Shown here piece after piece: positions 42,826 through 52,027 of a stretch of DNA of 64,000 bases (positions are counted from its first letter, which is position 1; the number at the start of each line of letters is the position of its first letter). The DNA lies in NCBI GenBank assembly GCA_033765345.1, contig JANRIC010000136.1, forward strand, positions 1-64,000, written 5' to 3'. The notes below the pieces were generated by a model that did no database searches, had not been told where the DNA came from, and saw only the letters and a program-made list of their open reading frames with translations. A program made the position numbers and the translations under genes. Source of the DNA: JANRIC01 sp033765345. Lineage in GTDB: Bacteria; Bacteroidota; Bacteroidia; Cytophagales; Microscillaceae.

Positions 42826-43677
42826 TTACTCAACGTTCAAATACTCAACGAGAATTTCGGCGATCCATCGGTATTGATTGTCAGCAAAGTGGACATCATC
42901 GGGAAGCACTTCTGCCCACAAGAGTTCGGAATTTTCTTTTTTATCTATGATTTTTTGATAAAGATTCAGGAAAGCGATTCCTTTTTCTTGTGCCAAATTT
43001 CTTAATACTGGGCTGTAAGTCAGCACTTTGGCATTAAGTGGTGTAAGAATGGGCGTTGGATTCATGAGAATAATCTTTGTATGAATGGTCTGAAGCATCT
43101 CTATCATTTTGGCGATATTTTGGCGATATATTGCCGGACTAAAGCCGCTATATACATCATTAATTCCTAATTTAAGGATGAGCAAATCGGGTTTTTGATT
43201 GATCACCAGGGTACGAATATTGGCCAGAGCTTGATCACTTCGCCAGCCATTGTGCCCTTCGTTGATGACCTGAATGGATGGATTTTTAAATTTATCCCGA
43301 AGCAATTTCTGGAGTACCTGCGGATAAGGTTTCTCTACGGAGGCGGCTGTACCCACTTTATATCCACGTGTAATGCTATTACCAAAACAAATTATCTTTA
43401 AAGAATCCCCTTTTTGCATACTTTCTATAAGGGGTTTAAGATTTATTTTGTAATCATCGAGGGCTAATCTCTCCACTTGTATTGTATCTTTTATCATAGC
43501 ATCTTTTTGAGCAATTTGAGCAATTATTTGAGAAGAATCACCGGAAATATGCCTAAATGATGGATCGGATGATCGTTCTGTAACCAAAGAAGATGCTTGT
43601 TTTTGTACAGGCTGACAACTCCCAAGCAAGCTCAGTAAAAAGACCCATCTCCAATAATTCTTATTTAATCCTTCCAC
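42826..43677 (-). CDS. SGNH/GDSL-family hydrolase lipoprotein
   Basis: A 283-residue lipoprotein (LLGSCQP) of the SGNH hydrolase family, probably an esterase or O-deacetylase acting outside the cytoplasm. The four blocks are visible: I as FGNSITRGY (GNSI in place of GDSL), II Gly in NEGHNGWRSD, III as KLGINDVYS, and V as LPDDVHFADNQ with catalytic Asp and His. It is the last gene of a run of minus-strand genes including a polysaccharide deacetylase and a glycosyltransferase, so a glycan substrate is plausible (inference). Confidence 0.87.
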   Translation of the reverse strand: MEGLNKNYWRWVFLLSLLGSCQPVQKQASSLVTERSSDPSFRHISGDSSQIIAQIAQKDAMIKDTIQVERLALDDYKINLKPLIESMQKGDSLKIICFGNSITRGYKVGTAASVEKPYPQVLQKLLRDKFKNPSIQVINEGHNGWRSDQALANIRTLVINQKPDLLILKLGINDVYSGFSPAIYRQNIAKMIEMLQTIHTKIILMNPTPILTPLNAKVLTYSPVLRNLAQEKGIAFLNLYQKIIDKKENSELLWAEVLPDDVHFADNQYRWIAEILVEYLNVE

Positions 43678-43699
43678 ATTAATATCAAAATATTGTTTT

Positions 43700-44707
43700 T
43701 CACGTATTGTAAAATCTTCCCTTCCAGCGCACTTTCACAGGTAGAAAATAATAAATCAAGAGTCCAAAGCTCAGAAATAACTTATAAACATTATAAAAAA
43801 ACAAATAGTTAACCAAAAATAACTTATTAATTTTCAATATATTAACCCCTAGCCAAATATTTTGTAATATAAAAATACCCAGCAATATGCAGATAGTCAG
43901 CTTGATGGATAAAGCCATGCCCATCAAGCTCAAGGGCAACATCAAAGCAGATAAAAATAAGGGCAATTGCAACCACCAAGGCAGTTGACGTGCGCCTCGC
44001 ATCCAGCGTTTTCGTTGTTGGAAAAGTTCTTGAAGATTTGAAGCTGCGGAGGTATATGCCAAAGTCTGTGCATCCAATAAATGATAAAAATCAAAACCTT
44101 TTTGTACGATCTGATGAAAAAGTGCAAAATCTTCGGTCACAGAAAAAGGAATATTTTCATAACCACCCACGGCTTCATAAGCGTTGCGGGTTACCCAGAG
44201 ATGATTGCCCAGGGCGGTCACTGGGATTTTCATATCAGAAGCCAATTTGATCCAGCTAAGTGCCTCGAGCCATTCTAAAGATTGTAAAATTGCCCAAAAA
44301 CCTTTGGGTCTTACCAAAGTAAAACCACTCAAAACGCCTAGGTGCTCATTTTCTATAAAATAATACACTGTTTGCAAGCAATTTTTGGGGAGAACTACAT
44401 CGGCATCCGTAAAAAAATAAATTTCTCCCTGTGCCTTTCGGGTCAGTTGCGCCAGCACATTGGCTTTGCCTTGTTGGCCGGGGACTTGTTCGGTAATATC
44501 AAAAGCCTGAAATTGAGGTTTTTCCTGAATGTAATTTTCAATGACCAGCAGTGTGTTGTCTGTAGATTGATCATTGCCGATCAGGATCTCGAGCTTTGCT
44601 TGCGGATAGTCTAGCTGCTCGATAGCCCCCAAACAATCTAAGATAGTTTTTTCTTCATTCCGTGCAGCAATAAGGATTGAAATACAAGGAAGTTGCTCAG
44701 GGTTCAT
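43700..44707 (-). CDS. Family 2 glycosyltransferase, membrane-bound
   Basis: A 335-residue GT2 enzyme. The GT-A domain shows ISILIAARNEEKTILDCL, the nucleotide-binding LIGNDQSTDNT, the DxD-type TDADVVLP near residue 103, and the acceptor-site SVTEDFAL and QRKRWMRG (Q/RxxRW motif). Two or three C-terminal membrane helices follow (LPLFLSALMLPLSLMGMALS, ICILLGIFILQNIWLGV, LFFYNVYKLFLSFGLLIYY). The Q/RxxRW motif suggests a processive or lipid-linked reaction. Its ATG overlaps the stop of the polysaccharide deacetylase gene by 4 bases, so translation is probably coupled. Confidence 0.9.
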   Translation of the reverse strand: MNPEQLPCISILIAARNEEKTILDCLGAIEQLDYPQAKLEILIGNDQSTDNTLLVIENYIQEKPQFQAFDITEQVPGQQGKANVLAQLTRKAQGEIYFFTDADVVLPKNCLQTVYYFIENEHLGVLSGFTLVRPKGFWAILQSLEWLEALSWIKLASDMKIPVTALGNHLWVTRNAYEAVGGYENIPFSVTEDFALFHQIVQKGFDFYHLLDAQTLAYTSAASNLQELFQQRKRWMRGARQLPWWLQLPLFLSALMLPLSLMGMALSIKLTICILLGIFILQNIWLGVNILKINKLFLVNYLFFYNVYKLFLSFGLLIYYFLPVKVRWKGRFYNT

Positions 44708-45360
44708 AATCTTTGAAAGTCAAAGCCTAATTTCTTAAAATGACTCAAATATTGAGGCAGTACAAATTTGAGCTTGGTTTCGGTTTTAAGGCTATCGTGA
44801 AAAACCACAATAGAACCCGGGCAAGTATTTTGAATAGCTTTTTGGAGGCAGTACTCCGAAGATAATCGCGCATCAAAATCATAGGTCAGTACATCCCACA
44901 TAATGACGTGATGCGTATTTTTTAGGTTTTGGTAGTGTTTTTTTTTGATTTTGCCGTATGGAGGCCGAAAAAGGAGTTTATTCAGTTGGTGATTTGCCTT
45001 TGAATTCGAGTTTTTCAGTACCTGATCAATTGTATCCTGACAAATACGAATATTCTCAAGATAGTCCAAGTTTGGGGTTTTCCAGCCATCCAGGTGGTTG
45101 TAGGTATGATTGCCCACACTGTGTCCTTGTCGGATGATTTTCTGAAATACATCAGGATGTTTTCGGATATTATCTCCTACACAAAAAAAAGTAGCATGAG
45201 CCTGATATTCAGCAAGTTGGTCTAATACATATTCTGTAATTTCGGGGATCGGCCCGTCATCAAAGGTAAGGTAAATCGTTTTACTGTCTGAGGGCTGATT
45301 CCAGAAGTAATTATGCCAAATTAATTTAAGCAGGAAGGGTGTTTTGAAGAAACGCATCAT
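44704..45360 (-). CDS. Polysaccharide deacetylase (NodB-like, CE4)
   Basis: A 218-residue CE4 enzyme. Motif 1 is YLTFDDGP with the catalytic and metal Asp pair near residues 32-33, motif 2 is HSVGNHTYNHLDG with the metal histidines, motif 3 is RPPYGK, motif 4 is MWDVLTYDFDA, and motif 5 GSIVVFHDSLKT. No signal peptide is clear, but the start is hydrophobic-aromatic (FFKTPFLLKLIWHNYFW). It removes acetyl groups from GlcNAc-type polymers. The 4-base overlap with the downstream GT2 gene points to one pathway for an exported glycan. Confidence 0.92.
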   Translation of the reverse strand: MMRFFKTPFLLKLIWHNYFWNQPSDSKTIYLTFDDGPIPEITEYVLDQLAEYQAHATFFCVGDNIRKHPDVFQKIIRQGHSVGNHTYNHLDGWKTPNLDYLENIRICQDTIDQVLKNSNSKANHQLNKLLFRPPYGKIKKKHYQNLKNTHHVIMWDVLTYDFDARLSSEYCLQKAIQNTCPGSIVVFHDSLKTETKLKFVLPQYLSHFKKLGFDFQRL

Positions 45361-45414
45361 TATATGGAATAGTCTAAGAAATTGGGTTCTTCTGAATTTA
45401 CAAGGAAGTTATTT

Positions 45415-45993
45415 TCAATAATAGTTTTTTCTGTTTTGATAATAAAATTCTACTTTTTTGAGATAGTTGGTATCTCCGGTAAGGCCGACTATATCTCCCA
45501 ATCTGTAACAGGAAAAACCATCTTCATCCCCGTCGCTGCTGATTTCTTCAACCAGGATACTTTCTTCATCAAAATCAAGTATATACCCCACTACCCAGTC
45601 ATTGTAATAAAAATCTAATTGGATAAGTTGATTCAGGCTGGCTGCACGCTCGACCAAGGCTTTGAGAATATTTTTATCTTCCCAGTTTTCTACCCCGGCA
45701 TCATCTCTTTCGTGATCTTCGTCTGAGAAATCTGAGGAGTTTTGGAATAAAGAAAACAATCTTTTGAGATAACGGTTGAAATAGGTTATTTGGTGAATTC
45801 TTTCCCAACGAATCAAAGAATAACCATCTTCTTCACCAGCATTGGAAACCATGTGAATGTAAATCTCTGCATCATTCAAAGCTTTGACAAAACCTACCAG
45901 AAATTTGTTTGGATTTTCCAAATCTTCGTACACGGCCACCAGTTTATCTTCTGCCTGGGCTTTTTCAGCAATTTTATAGAATAAATTGTTCAT
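45415..45993 (-). CDS. Unknown protein with an internal duplication
   Basis: A 192-residue soluble acidic protein that I do not assign to a family. Two halves look homologous: KFLVGFVKALNDAEIYIHMV..EEDGYSLIRWERIHQITYFNRYLKRL and DWVVGYILDFDEESILVEEI..DEDGFSCYRLGDIVGLTGDTNYLKKV. Each gives the order strand, GDE-DG-(Y/F)S, (R)-(W/L)-I, T-x-Y-LK-K/R, as in small Sm-like barrels (inference). It follows the WG-repeat gene by 7 bases and precedes the polysaccharide deacetylase gene, so it is probably part of that operon. Confidence 0.65.
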   Translation of the reverse strand: MNNLFYKIAEKAQAEDKLVAVYEDLENPNKFLVGFVKALNDAEIYIHMVSNAGEEDGYSLIRWERIHQITYFNRYLKRLFSLFQNSSDFSDEDHERDDAGVENWEDKNILKALVERAASLNQLIQLDFYYNDWVVGYILDFDEESILVEEISSDGDEDGFSCYRLGDIVGLTGDTNYLKKVEFYYQNRKNYY

Positions 45994-46000
45994 AATTTCG

Positions 46001-48667
46001 TCACTCGCACGCCAATTTAAAGTAATCTAAGTCATTTATTTGAGTTTTCCAAATAGATTGTCCTTGTTCATTGAGGTAGACTATCTCTATGCGACGCTCT
46101 TCCAATTTTCTTTCTGCAAAAAATAAGGGATGTGCATTTGTGCCTAGATTATGGATTTTGTGATATTGAGGTTTTACGATTTCGCCCAAAGTACTGTGAA
46201 TAATTCCTTTTAGTCCTTCCCGACTTATGATGGCAATATTTTCGGGGCTGTCATTTCTGATGAACTCCAGTTCCTGATATATCGGCAGGCTATCAGGGCT
46301 TGCTTTTTTATCCTCTGTGCCATAGTTGTAGAATGTCCAAGAGCCGTCTTTGGTCTCAACCAGTGCTCTTTTATCGTTCCAGTAAGCCACTGTATTGAAT
46401 TTGAAAGGAACCTGGGTTTTGTTGGCAGCGTTTACCACGCCGTTTTGTCCTCCCTTACTGACCAGAAATAAAAGATTATTGGAATCGGGAACGCCAAAAA
46501 GTTTGGGTGCGCTATCAAAAGCGGGTTCAATCAATAGTTTTTTGGCTTTATGATAGATTCCGAATTTATTGTTCAATAAAAGAACTTTATAATCCGGGTT
46601 GTCCGTCAGGTTGGTGATTCCGTTGTATTTGGCGGGGAGTACCAATTGGCTGAGTGAGTCTACCAATCCGTATTTACCCAGGAGTTGCACATTGATCAGG
46701 TCATTATCTAGTGGATACACATTGCTGTACTTGGGGCTGAGTACTTTTTTGCCATTTTGTGCAAAAAGTCCTTTATTGCCTTTCAGATCTTCATAATACA
46801 CAAAGGATTCGGCATTGGGATAATTTCCTTTTTCTACGCGGATATTTTTAAAAAGCGTAAAATCGGTCTCGTTCAAAGAGCTACCTGCTGTAAAAACCAT
46901 TTTTTTCTTTTTCTTATTGATCAGCAAAACGGCCTGATCAATAAAACGTAAGGAGTCATTTTCGGCAGCAATTACCGATTTACCCTCCGAATCGATAAGT
47001 CCCCATTTGCCCTCCTGCTTCACGCCTAAAAAGCGGGCGGAAGAAATCACTTCCTGATATTTATCTTCATTCAAGGGTTTTCCTTCGGGGTTATAGACCT
47101 GCCAGACTCCCTCTTTGGAAGCCGACCAGCCAAGCCCTGGGTGATAGCGAATCTGATCTCGATTGATGGAAAAAATTGTTCTTGAATTGTCATCAATGAC
47201 TCCATAGGCATTGCCTTGTTTGAGCAGAAGGTATTTTCCCTCGATTAGTTCAAGCCCATCAAAGCGCAAAGAGATTTCTCCGGTTTTTTCGGTGGCTTTG
47301 AGGATGAGGTTTTCATTGCTTTCAATGCCCTTTTCACGCCCCATGCTAAAACTCACAAAATTTTCGCCCAGAGCATCTATTTCTGTATATTCTGGCTCAA
47401 TCACCATGCTCCCATTGTGGCCGATTAGCCCCCAGCGTCGGTTTTTACGCACTTTTAAGAAATATTTGTTGATTGGTTCAATTGCATCAAATTGCAAAGG
47501 TAAGATTTCCTTGCCGTTGTGATGGATTAGTCCTTGGAAAGCATTTTTGGTAACCTGAAATAGCCCCGGTGCGATGGGGTTAATTTTGTCGTACTGCGGT
47601 TCGGCAAGTACATTGCCCAGTTTATCTAAGAGTCCGAGGTGCCCGTTTTTATTGATAATGATATAGTCTTTTTGGATACTTTCACAGAGATATTCTGGCG
47701 AAATGTATTCATATTCTGCTGAAATGCGTTTGTTGCCATTTTCATCCAAAAATCCATAAAGTTCTTTTTCGTAAAATGGCAAATATTGTAATTTTTCAAC
47801 AGCGATTAACTGCTCTAGCTTTTTAGGCTGATTAAAATCTGGAAATTCTTTTGCAAAAGATTCTAGGTTTTTTTCATGGCGGTAGAGGGCGATGAGCCAA
47901 TCCCAAGCCAGGTTAGTAGGTGGGCTATCGGGGTATTTTCGTACGAAATTGGCATAGGTTTCGGTAGTATGGCGTACAGCCAGAAGATCAAAAAGTCCGG
48001 TGAGGGCTTCTTCGGCAAAGATATTATTGGGGTATTGATCCAGAAAGCTGAGGTAATCGCTTAGTTTACCCGATTTTGTTTCACGTTGATAAATAATTTT
48101 ATCTCTTTGTTGAATGGCTTCTTGTTTTTGAACAGCATTGGGGAAGCGATCGATAAAAGACTGATAACTTTGCATTGTATTTTGGCTTTGCGCTTCCTTC
48201 CAGGCCAACTCATCGCGGTAAGTGATGGCGGTTTTGACTTCCTGCGCTTCCGGGAAACGATCAATAAAAGACTGATACGCTGTAATAGAATGATCTTTGC
48301 GGGCATTACTGAAACCTTTTGCCTCGATATTGGCTTTGAGTTTGAGGGCACTTTCCTGGCTGATCCCTTCTTTTGCCCATTCTTCGGCATCTTTTTCAGG
48401 GGCATTTGGATAGTTACTTAGTGCTTTTTGTACAAAATAATAGGCTGAATCTATTTGATAAGCTGGGTTATTCTCAGAAAAGAAAAAAACGGAATAAATA
48501 TGAAAAGCCCCAGCATTGAGGGAGTCTTTTTCCAGTTCTTTTAAGAGCAAATCTCTGGCTTTTTCAAAATCGCCTTTTTGGATTTGTTTGTAAGCCCCGG
48601 TGATTCGGTCGGCAAAAAGAGGCTGAACACAAAATATCAGCCCTATAAAAATGTATAAAATCCTCAT
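46001..48667 (-). CDS. Secreted TPR and WG-repeat protein
   Basis: An 888-residue exported protein (signal IFIGLIFCVQPLFA). Residues about 22-280 are TPR-like helices with repeated AYQSFIDRFP-type segments (also SYQSFIDRFPNA, YLSFLDQYPNN). Residues about 295-860 are about a dozen WG repeats, for example HLGLLDKLGNVLAEPQYDKI, RWGLIGHNGSMVIEPEYTEI and KWGLIDSEGKSVI, which form a beta-propeller-like surface. Such proteins are common in Bacteroidota, and their role is unknown. A gap of 83 bases separates it from the coiled-coil membrane protein upstream. Confidence 0.85.
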   Translation of the reverse strand: MRILYIFIGLIFCVQPLFADRITGAYKQIQKGDFEKARDLLLKELEKDSLNAGAFHIYSVFFFSENNPAYQIDSAYYFVQKALSNYPNAPEKDAEEWAKEGISQESALKLKANIEAKGFSNARKDHSITAYQSFIDRFPEAQEVKTAITYRDELAWKEAQSQNTMQSYQSFIDRFPNAVQKQEAIQQRDKIIYQRETKSGKLSDYLSFLDQYPNNIFAEEALTGLFDLLAVRHTTETYANFVRKYPDSPPTNLAWDWLIALYRHEKNLESFAKEFPDFNQPKKLEQLIAVEKLQYLPFYEKELYGFLDENGNKRISAEYEYISPEYLCESIQKDYIIINKNGHLGLLDKLGNVLAEPQYDKINPIAPGLFQVTKNAFQGLIHHNGKEILPLQFDAIEPINKYFLKVRKNRRWGLIGHNGSMVIEPEYTEIDALGENFVSFSMGREKGIESNENLILKATEKTGEISLRFDGLELIEGKYLLLKQGNAYGVIDDNSRTIFSINRDQIRYHPGLGWSASKEGVWQVYNPEGKPLNEDKYQEVISSARFLGVKQEGKWGLIDSEGKSVIAAENDSLRFIDQAVLLINKKKKKMVFTAGSSLNETDFTLFKNIRVEKGNYPNAESFVYYEDLKGNKGLFAQNGKKVLSPKYSNVYPLDNDLINVQLLGKYGLVDSLSQLVLPAKYNGITNLTDNPDYKVLLLNNKFGIYHKAKKLLIEPAFDSAPKLFGVPDSNNLLFLVSKGGQNGVVNAANKTQVPFKFNTVAYWNDKRALVETKDGSWTFYNYGTEDKKASPDSLPIYQELEFIRNDSPENIAIISREGLKGIIHSTLGEIVKPQYHKIHNLGTNAHPLFFAERKLEERRIEIVYLNEQGQSIWKTQINDLDYFKLACE

Positions 48668-48750
48668 AATGAATGTTTAGCAAGGTTATTCGATCATTAT
48701 TCAGGCAATAATGTGGCCGAAATTAGGAAAATCAAGTGTGAATCCCAATT

Positions 48751-49530
48751 TTAAACCTTTTTAATAAAACGAATTATTTCCACAAGATTATCAATAAACT
48801 TACCGTCTTCGCTCAATTGTGCTACTGCGTGGCGGGTTTCTTTCATAATTTTTTCGTGTTCTTTTTCATTTTCGGCTTTTAGTTCGGTCAAATTTTGCTC
48901 TAAATGGCTAATTTGATGCTTATGCTCTTTGGTTTTGGCTTCTTGCCTGGAGAGCCAGGATTCTTCTTCGTTGGGATTCAGCATTTTTTCCAAATCTTCT
49001 ACTTTCATCTGCAAGCCGTCCAATTGTATTCTAAGGGTATGCATGTCCTCTCTAGGAAATTTAATCTCCTGACGGATATAATACAGACGGGTAGAGATGT
49101 ATTCATAAGCTCTGATGGAAGGTCGTAAAAAAGTCAACAACAAAGCTGCCCCCGAACCATAATACCCTACCACGCTGATTTGTGCCCAAGAGAGCCAGTA
49201 TAAACCCAGGGCAGAGATCAGATGTAAAAAAATGGCTGCAAAAAGGGCGTATCGGTGCAATTTACGGACATACGACAATTGACTTTCATCAAATTCTATC
49301 TGTTTTTTGCGAGATATTTCGGCATCATTGAGTACTTCTCTTGCTTCAAAATGAATATTCCAGGGTACAGTGACTACAGTCATGAGCCAGGCAAAAATGG
49401 CTATTCCGATGAGCCAATCCACAAAATTACCTACGGGCATCTGAAGCGAATTGAGTACAGCAAAGCTAATCAATGCCATAAAGATAGCCCCCACGGTAAA
49501 ACTTAAAAATCCGTATGAATTTCTTCCCAT
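48751..49530 (-). CDS. Four-helix membrane protein with C-terminal coiled coil
   Basis: A 259-residue protein with four predicted membrane helices (FTVGAIFMALISFAVLNSL, LIGIAIFAWLMTVVTVPW, YALFAAIFLHLISALGLYWL, VVGYYGSGAALLLTFL). A cytoplasmic coiled coil follows over about residues 155-250 (LDGLQMKVEDLEKML, ISHLEQNLTELKAENEKEHE). I recognise no family. It lies 25 bases downstream of the LRR protein gene, in the same run of genes. Confidence 0.7.
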   Translation of the reverse strand: MGRNSYGFLSFTVGAIFMALISFAVLNSLQMPVGNFVDWLIGIAIFAWLMTVVTVPWNIHFEAREVLNDAEISRKKQIEFDESQLSYVRKLHRYALFAAIFLHLISALGLYWLSWAQISVVGYYGSGAALLLTFLRPSIRAYEYISTRLYYIRQEIKFPREDMHTLRIQLDGLQMKVEDLEKMLNPNEEESWLSRQEAKTKEHKHQISHLEQNLTELKAENEKEHEKIMKETRHAVAQLSEDGKFIDNLVEIIRFIKKV

Positions 49531-49555
49531 ATCTCAAATAGTGTAAATTAGATGT

Positions 49556-50623
49556 TTAAAATGTAATATGTGTCTCAAAGCCCAGTGAATTTTTAAGCTG
49601 GTTGATTTCTTCGGGGCTTATTTTATTGCCATCTAGCCTAAGAGTTTTTAATTTTTTCAGTTGTGTCAGTCCGCTTGGAAGACTGGTAAATAAATTATTG
49701 CGAAGATCAAGTTCTTCTAGTTCAGTCATTGCCAGTATTTCATTGGGCAAGGTGCTAAATTTGTTTTCGGAGAGGTTGATTTTTTTCATACCGCGCAGGG
49801 TACTGATTTGTGGGGGCAGGCTATTTAACTGGTTTCTTTGTAGGTTTAGCTCTTCCATACTTGTCAGTGTTGCGATTTTGGCATCCAGGGCGGTCAGTCC
49901 GTTTTGTTTGAGGTCTAGGACTTTGAGCTTTTTTAGCATAAAGATTGATTCAGGAATAATTTTCAGGCGATTTACTTCCAGATATAATTCGCGAAGATTG
50001 GTCAATTGGGCTATCTCGACGGGCAATTTAGCGAGCATGTTCCCTCCTAGTTTGAGCACTTCAAGTTCGGTTAGTTTGCCGACTTCTGCCGGAATGGTTC
50101 CTTGTTTCATCAGTCCAATATTGAGACTTAAGTCCAGGTATTTAAGTCTGGGTATTTCACCGATGACCTTGGGAAGTGCTATAAATTTATTATTTTGCAA
50201 GTCTAAATATTCCAGATTCTGTAATAAATTTATTTCTTGGGGAAGGTTTTTTAAATTATTATTTTTGAGATCAAGAATCTGGAGATTTTTAAATTCACCG
50301 ATACGGGCATCCAGTTCACTCAATTCAGACGAACCCATATAAAGTGCCTGTAGATGACGAAGCTTTTCCATATTTTTGGGCAATACTGCACAACAACTTT
50401 GCGGGAAATCAATCACATACACGCTATCTGCATTAACCAAGGCTTTATCCAGGTTATTATACACTGGTTGAGTTTCTAATTCTGTACGACTGAGCGGTTT
50501 TCTGAGTTTTTGTGTGGAATCTGTGGGGTTGAGGGTGCTTGTTTCGTTTACCTGAGCTAAAACTGGTAAAGAAAGTACTGCGAAGAAAGAAAAAATGATT
50601 CCTGAAATGATGCTTTTTTTCAT
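49556..50623 (-). CDS. Secreted leucine-rich repeat protein
   Basis: 355 residues from MKKSIISGIIFSFF, which gives a signal peptide ending at VLAQ; the frame stays open 37 codons upstream, but that segment has no signal and is unlikely. About 11 leucine-rich repeats of 23 residues follow (for example NLQILDLKNNNLKNLPQEI, NLEYLDLQNNKFIALPKVI, LKVLDLKQNGLTALDAKI), forming a curved binding surface. The partner is unknown. It is the first gene of the seven-gene minus-strand run ending at 42826. No T9SS sorting domain is visible. Confidence 0.85.
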   Translation of the reverse strand: MKKSIISGIIFSFFAVLSLPVLAQVNETSTLNPTDSTQKLRKPLSRTELETQPVYNNLDKALVNADSVYVIDFPQSCCAVLPKNMEKLRHLQALYMGSSELSELDARIGEFKNLQILDLKNNNLKNLPQEINLLQNLEYLDLQNNKFIALPKVIGEIPRLKYLDLSLNIGLMKQGTIPAEVGKLTELEVLKLGGNMLAKLPVEIAQLTNLRELYLEVNRLKIIPESIFMLKKLKVLDLKQNGLTALDAKIATLTSMEELNLQRNQLNSLPPQISTLRGMKKINLSENKFSTLPNEILAMTELEELDLRNNLFTSLPSGLTQLKKLKTLRLDGNKISPEEINQLKNSLGFETHITF

Positions 50624-50879
50624 AAGACAATAATGAATATAGTGGTAAATAATGTACTTAATCACTGTCAATGTAAACGATTGAGGTGGTTCAATGGTTA
50701 AAAAAAAAGAAATAATTTCAAAAGACAAGATCATTTGACTGTAAAATCAACTGTTTTTTCTAAAGTTTAATCCATGTAAACCTTTTGTAAACCCCCATAA
50801 TTCGCCTTTGTATCGCCAGAAACGTTGATTTGATAGTCTGTTATGATTCATTTATTTCATTATCAAAAACTTAAAAAAA

Positions 50880-51287
50880 ATGTTTAATCAAGATCCCTTA
50901 CAATCACTGGAAAAAGCTAAAAAATACACCCAAGGCAAAGGCATCATGGGTTGGCTTACAAAATTATTTATAGGAAAAAGTAATTTGGCTCAGATGGATG
51001 CTTCCATCACTATGGCTGAACAACAACTCAAAAATATTCAGCACCAACAACAAATCAGACTTACTGGTACACAAGCCAAAGCTACCGTGCTCAAAATTGT
51101 AGATACAGGCTCTTTTATCAATCACAATCCTCTAGTAAACCTGACCGTAAAAGTAAAACCGACCTCCGGAAGAGAATTCGAGAAAACATTTCAAACGGTG
51201 GTTTCATTGGTGGCTATTCCCAGAATAAACGATGAAATATCGATAAAATACAATCCTAACAATACCGACGAAATTGCACTGGATTAA
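50880..51287 (+). CDS. Small protein with DUF3592-like beta domain
   Basis: A 135-residue protein, with an N-terminal amphipathic part (IMGWLTKLFIGKSNLAQMDASI, then a Gln-rich helix). The C-terminal beta domain TQAKATVLKIVDTGSFINHN.. NPLVNLTVKVKPTSGREF.. VSLVAIPRINDEISIKYNPNN resembles DUF3592-type and SHOCT-neighbouring domains that read as small beta-barrels. Function unknown. A perfect 12-bp hairpin follows the stop. Confidence 0.68.
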   Translation: MFNQDPLQSLEKAKKYTQGKGIMGWLTKLFIGKSNLAQMDASITMAEQQLKNIQHQQQIRLTGTQAKATVLKIVDTGSFINHNPLVNLTVKVKPTSGREFEKTFQTVVSLVAIPRINDEISIKYNPNNTDEIALD

Positions 51288-51302
51288 AAACAATCCGTTA
51301 AG

Positions 51303-51330
51303 CCATGAAATAGTTCAGACTATTTCATGG
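51303..51330 (+). terminator. Perfect hairpin terminator
   Basis: CCATGAAATAGT-TCAG-ACTATTTCATGG is a perfect 12-bp stem with a 4-base loop, followed by TGTTTTATCT. It ends the small DUF3592-like gene and precedes the next one. Confidence 0.7.
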
Positions 51331-51369
51331 TGTTTTATCTCTCAATGGTCACATATTCAAAATCCCTAT

Positions 51370-51810
51370 ATGATGAATCATTATCAAACCGAAACAGAAA
51401 TCACCGCCCTGGTAAATCAATTTCGCAGCCAAACACTGCCTTCTACAGCCTGGACACATCAGGCGCATTTAACCGTCGGGTTGTGGTTCGTCAAGAATTA
51501 TTCTTTTGAAGAAGCTGTGTGTTACCTGAGAGGTGGAATTATCACCTATAATTATTCCGTAGGTGGTCAGAACACACCTCAAAAAGGCTATCATGAAACA
51601 CTTACCCTTTTTTGGGCAAAAATAATCGCCCAATTTATCCACGATCATATCAAATTAAACCTGCTGGACTTGTGCAATGCCTTCTTAGAAAGTGAAATGG
51701 CTTCCAAAGAATTGCCCTTAAAATTTTATACCCCAAATCGGGTATTTTCTACCAGCGCAAGAGCTTTTTGGATAGAACCCGATTTGCAAACCCTGGATAT
51801 TTCATCTTAA
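51370..51810 (+). CDS. Conserved hypothetical protein
   Basis: About 146 residues from MMNHYQTETEITAL; the frame continues upstream through the hairpin and overlaps the previous gene, which is unlikely to be translated. Notable segments are TAWTHQAHLTVGLWFVKNYS (with H-x-x-H) and GYHETLTLFWAKIIAQFI, with tryptophans and histidines that could line a binding pocket. The pattern is seen in small bacterial proteins of unknown function. No signal or membrane segment is visible. Confidence 0.65.
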   Translation: MMNHYQTETEITALVNQFRSQTLPSTAWTHQAHLTVGLWFVKNYSFEEAVCYLRGGIITYNYSVGGQNTPQKGYHETLTLFWAKIIAQFIHDHIKLNLLDLCNAFLESEMASKELPLKFYTPNRVFSTSARAFWIEPDLQTLDISS

Positions 51811-52027
51811 AATCAAAACCAAAAGCCTAAACCGACCTCATCAAATTCAAGATAAACTTAATCAACTCATCGACACAGATCAGAAAATGAGAACCTTGGA
51901 TGTCCATGAATCCTGGGGAAGCGTTTGACGAGCAGGATATACGATTAGGCATGGACACCTATCACATAGAGCGTGATAGTCAAGGCTATGGCAATTATGG
52001 CGGTTACGAAAGTTACCAATTTTTTAT
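51811..52027. other. Short intergenic region
   Basis: About 215 bases between a plus-strand hypothetical and a minus-strand NlpC/P60 gene. An open frame at 51900-52082 overlaps the NlpC/P60 gene antisense and has no recognisable features. I see no terminator. Confidence 0.5.
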
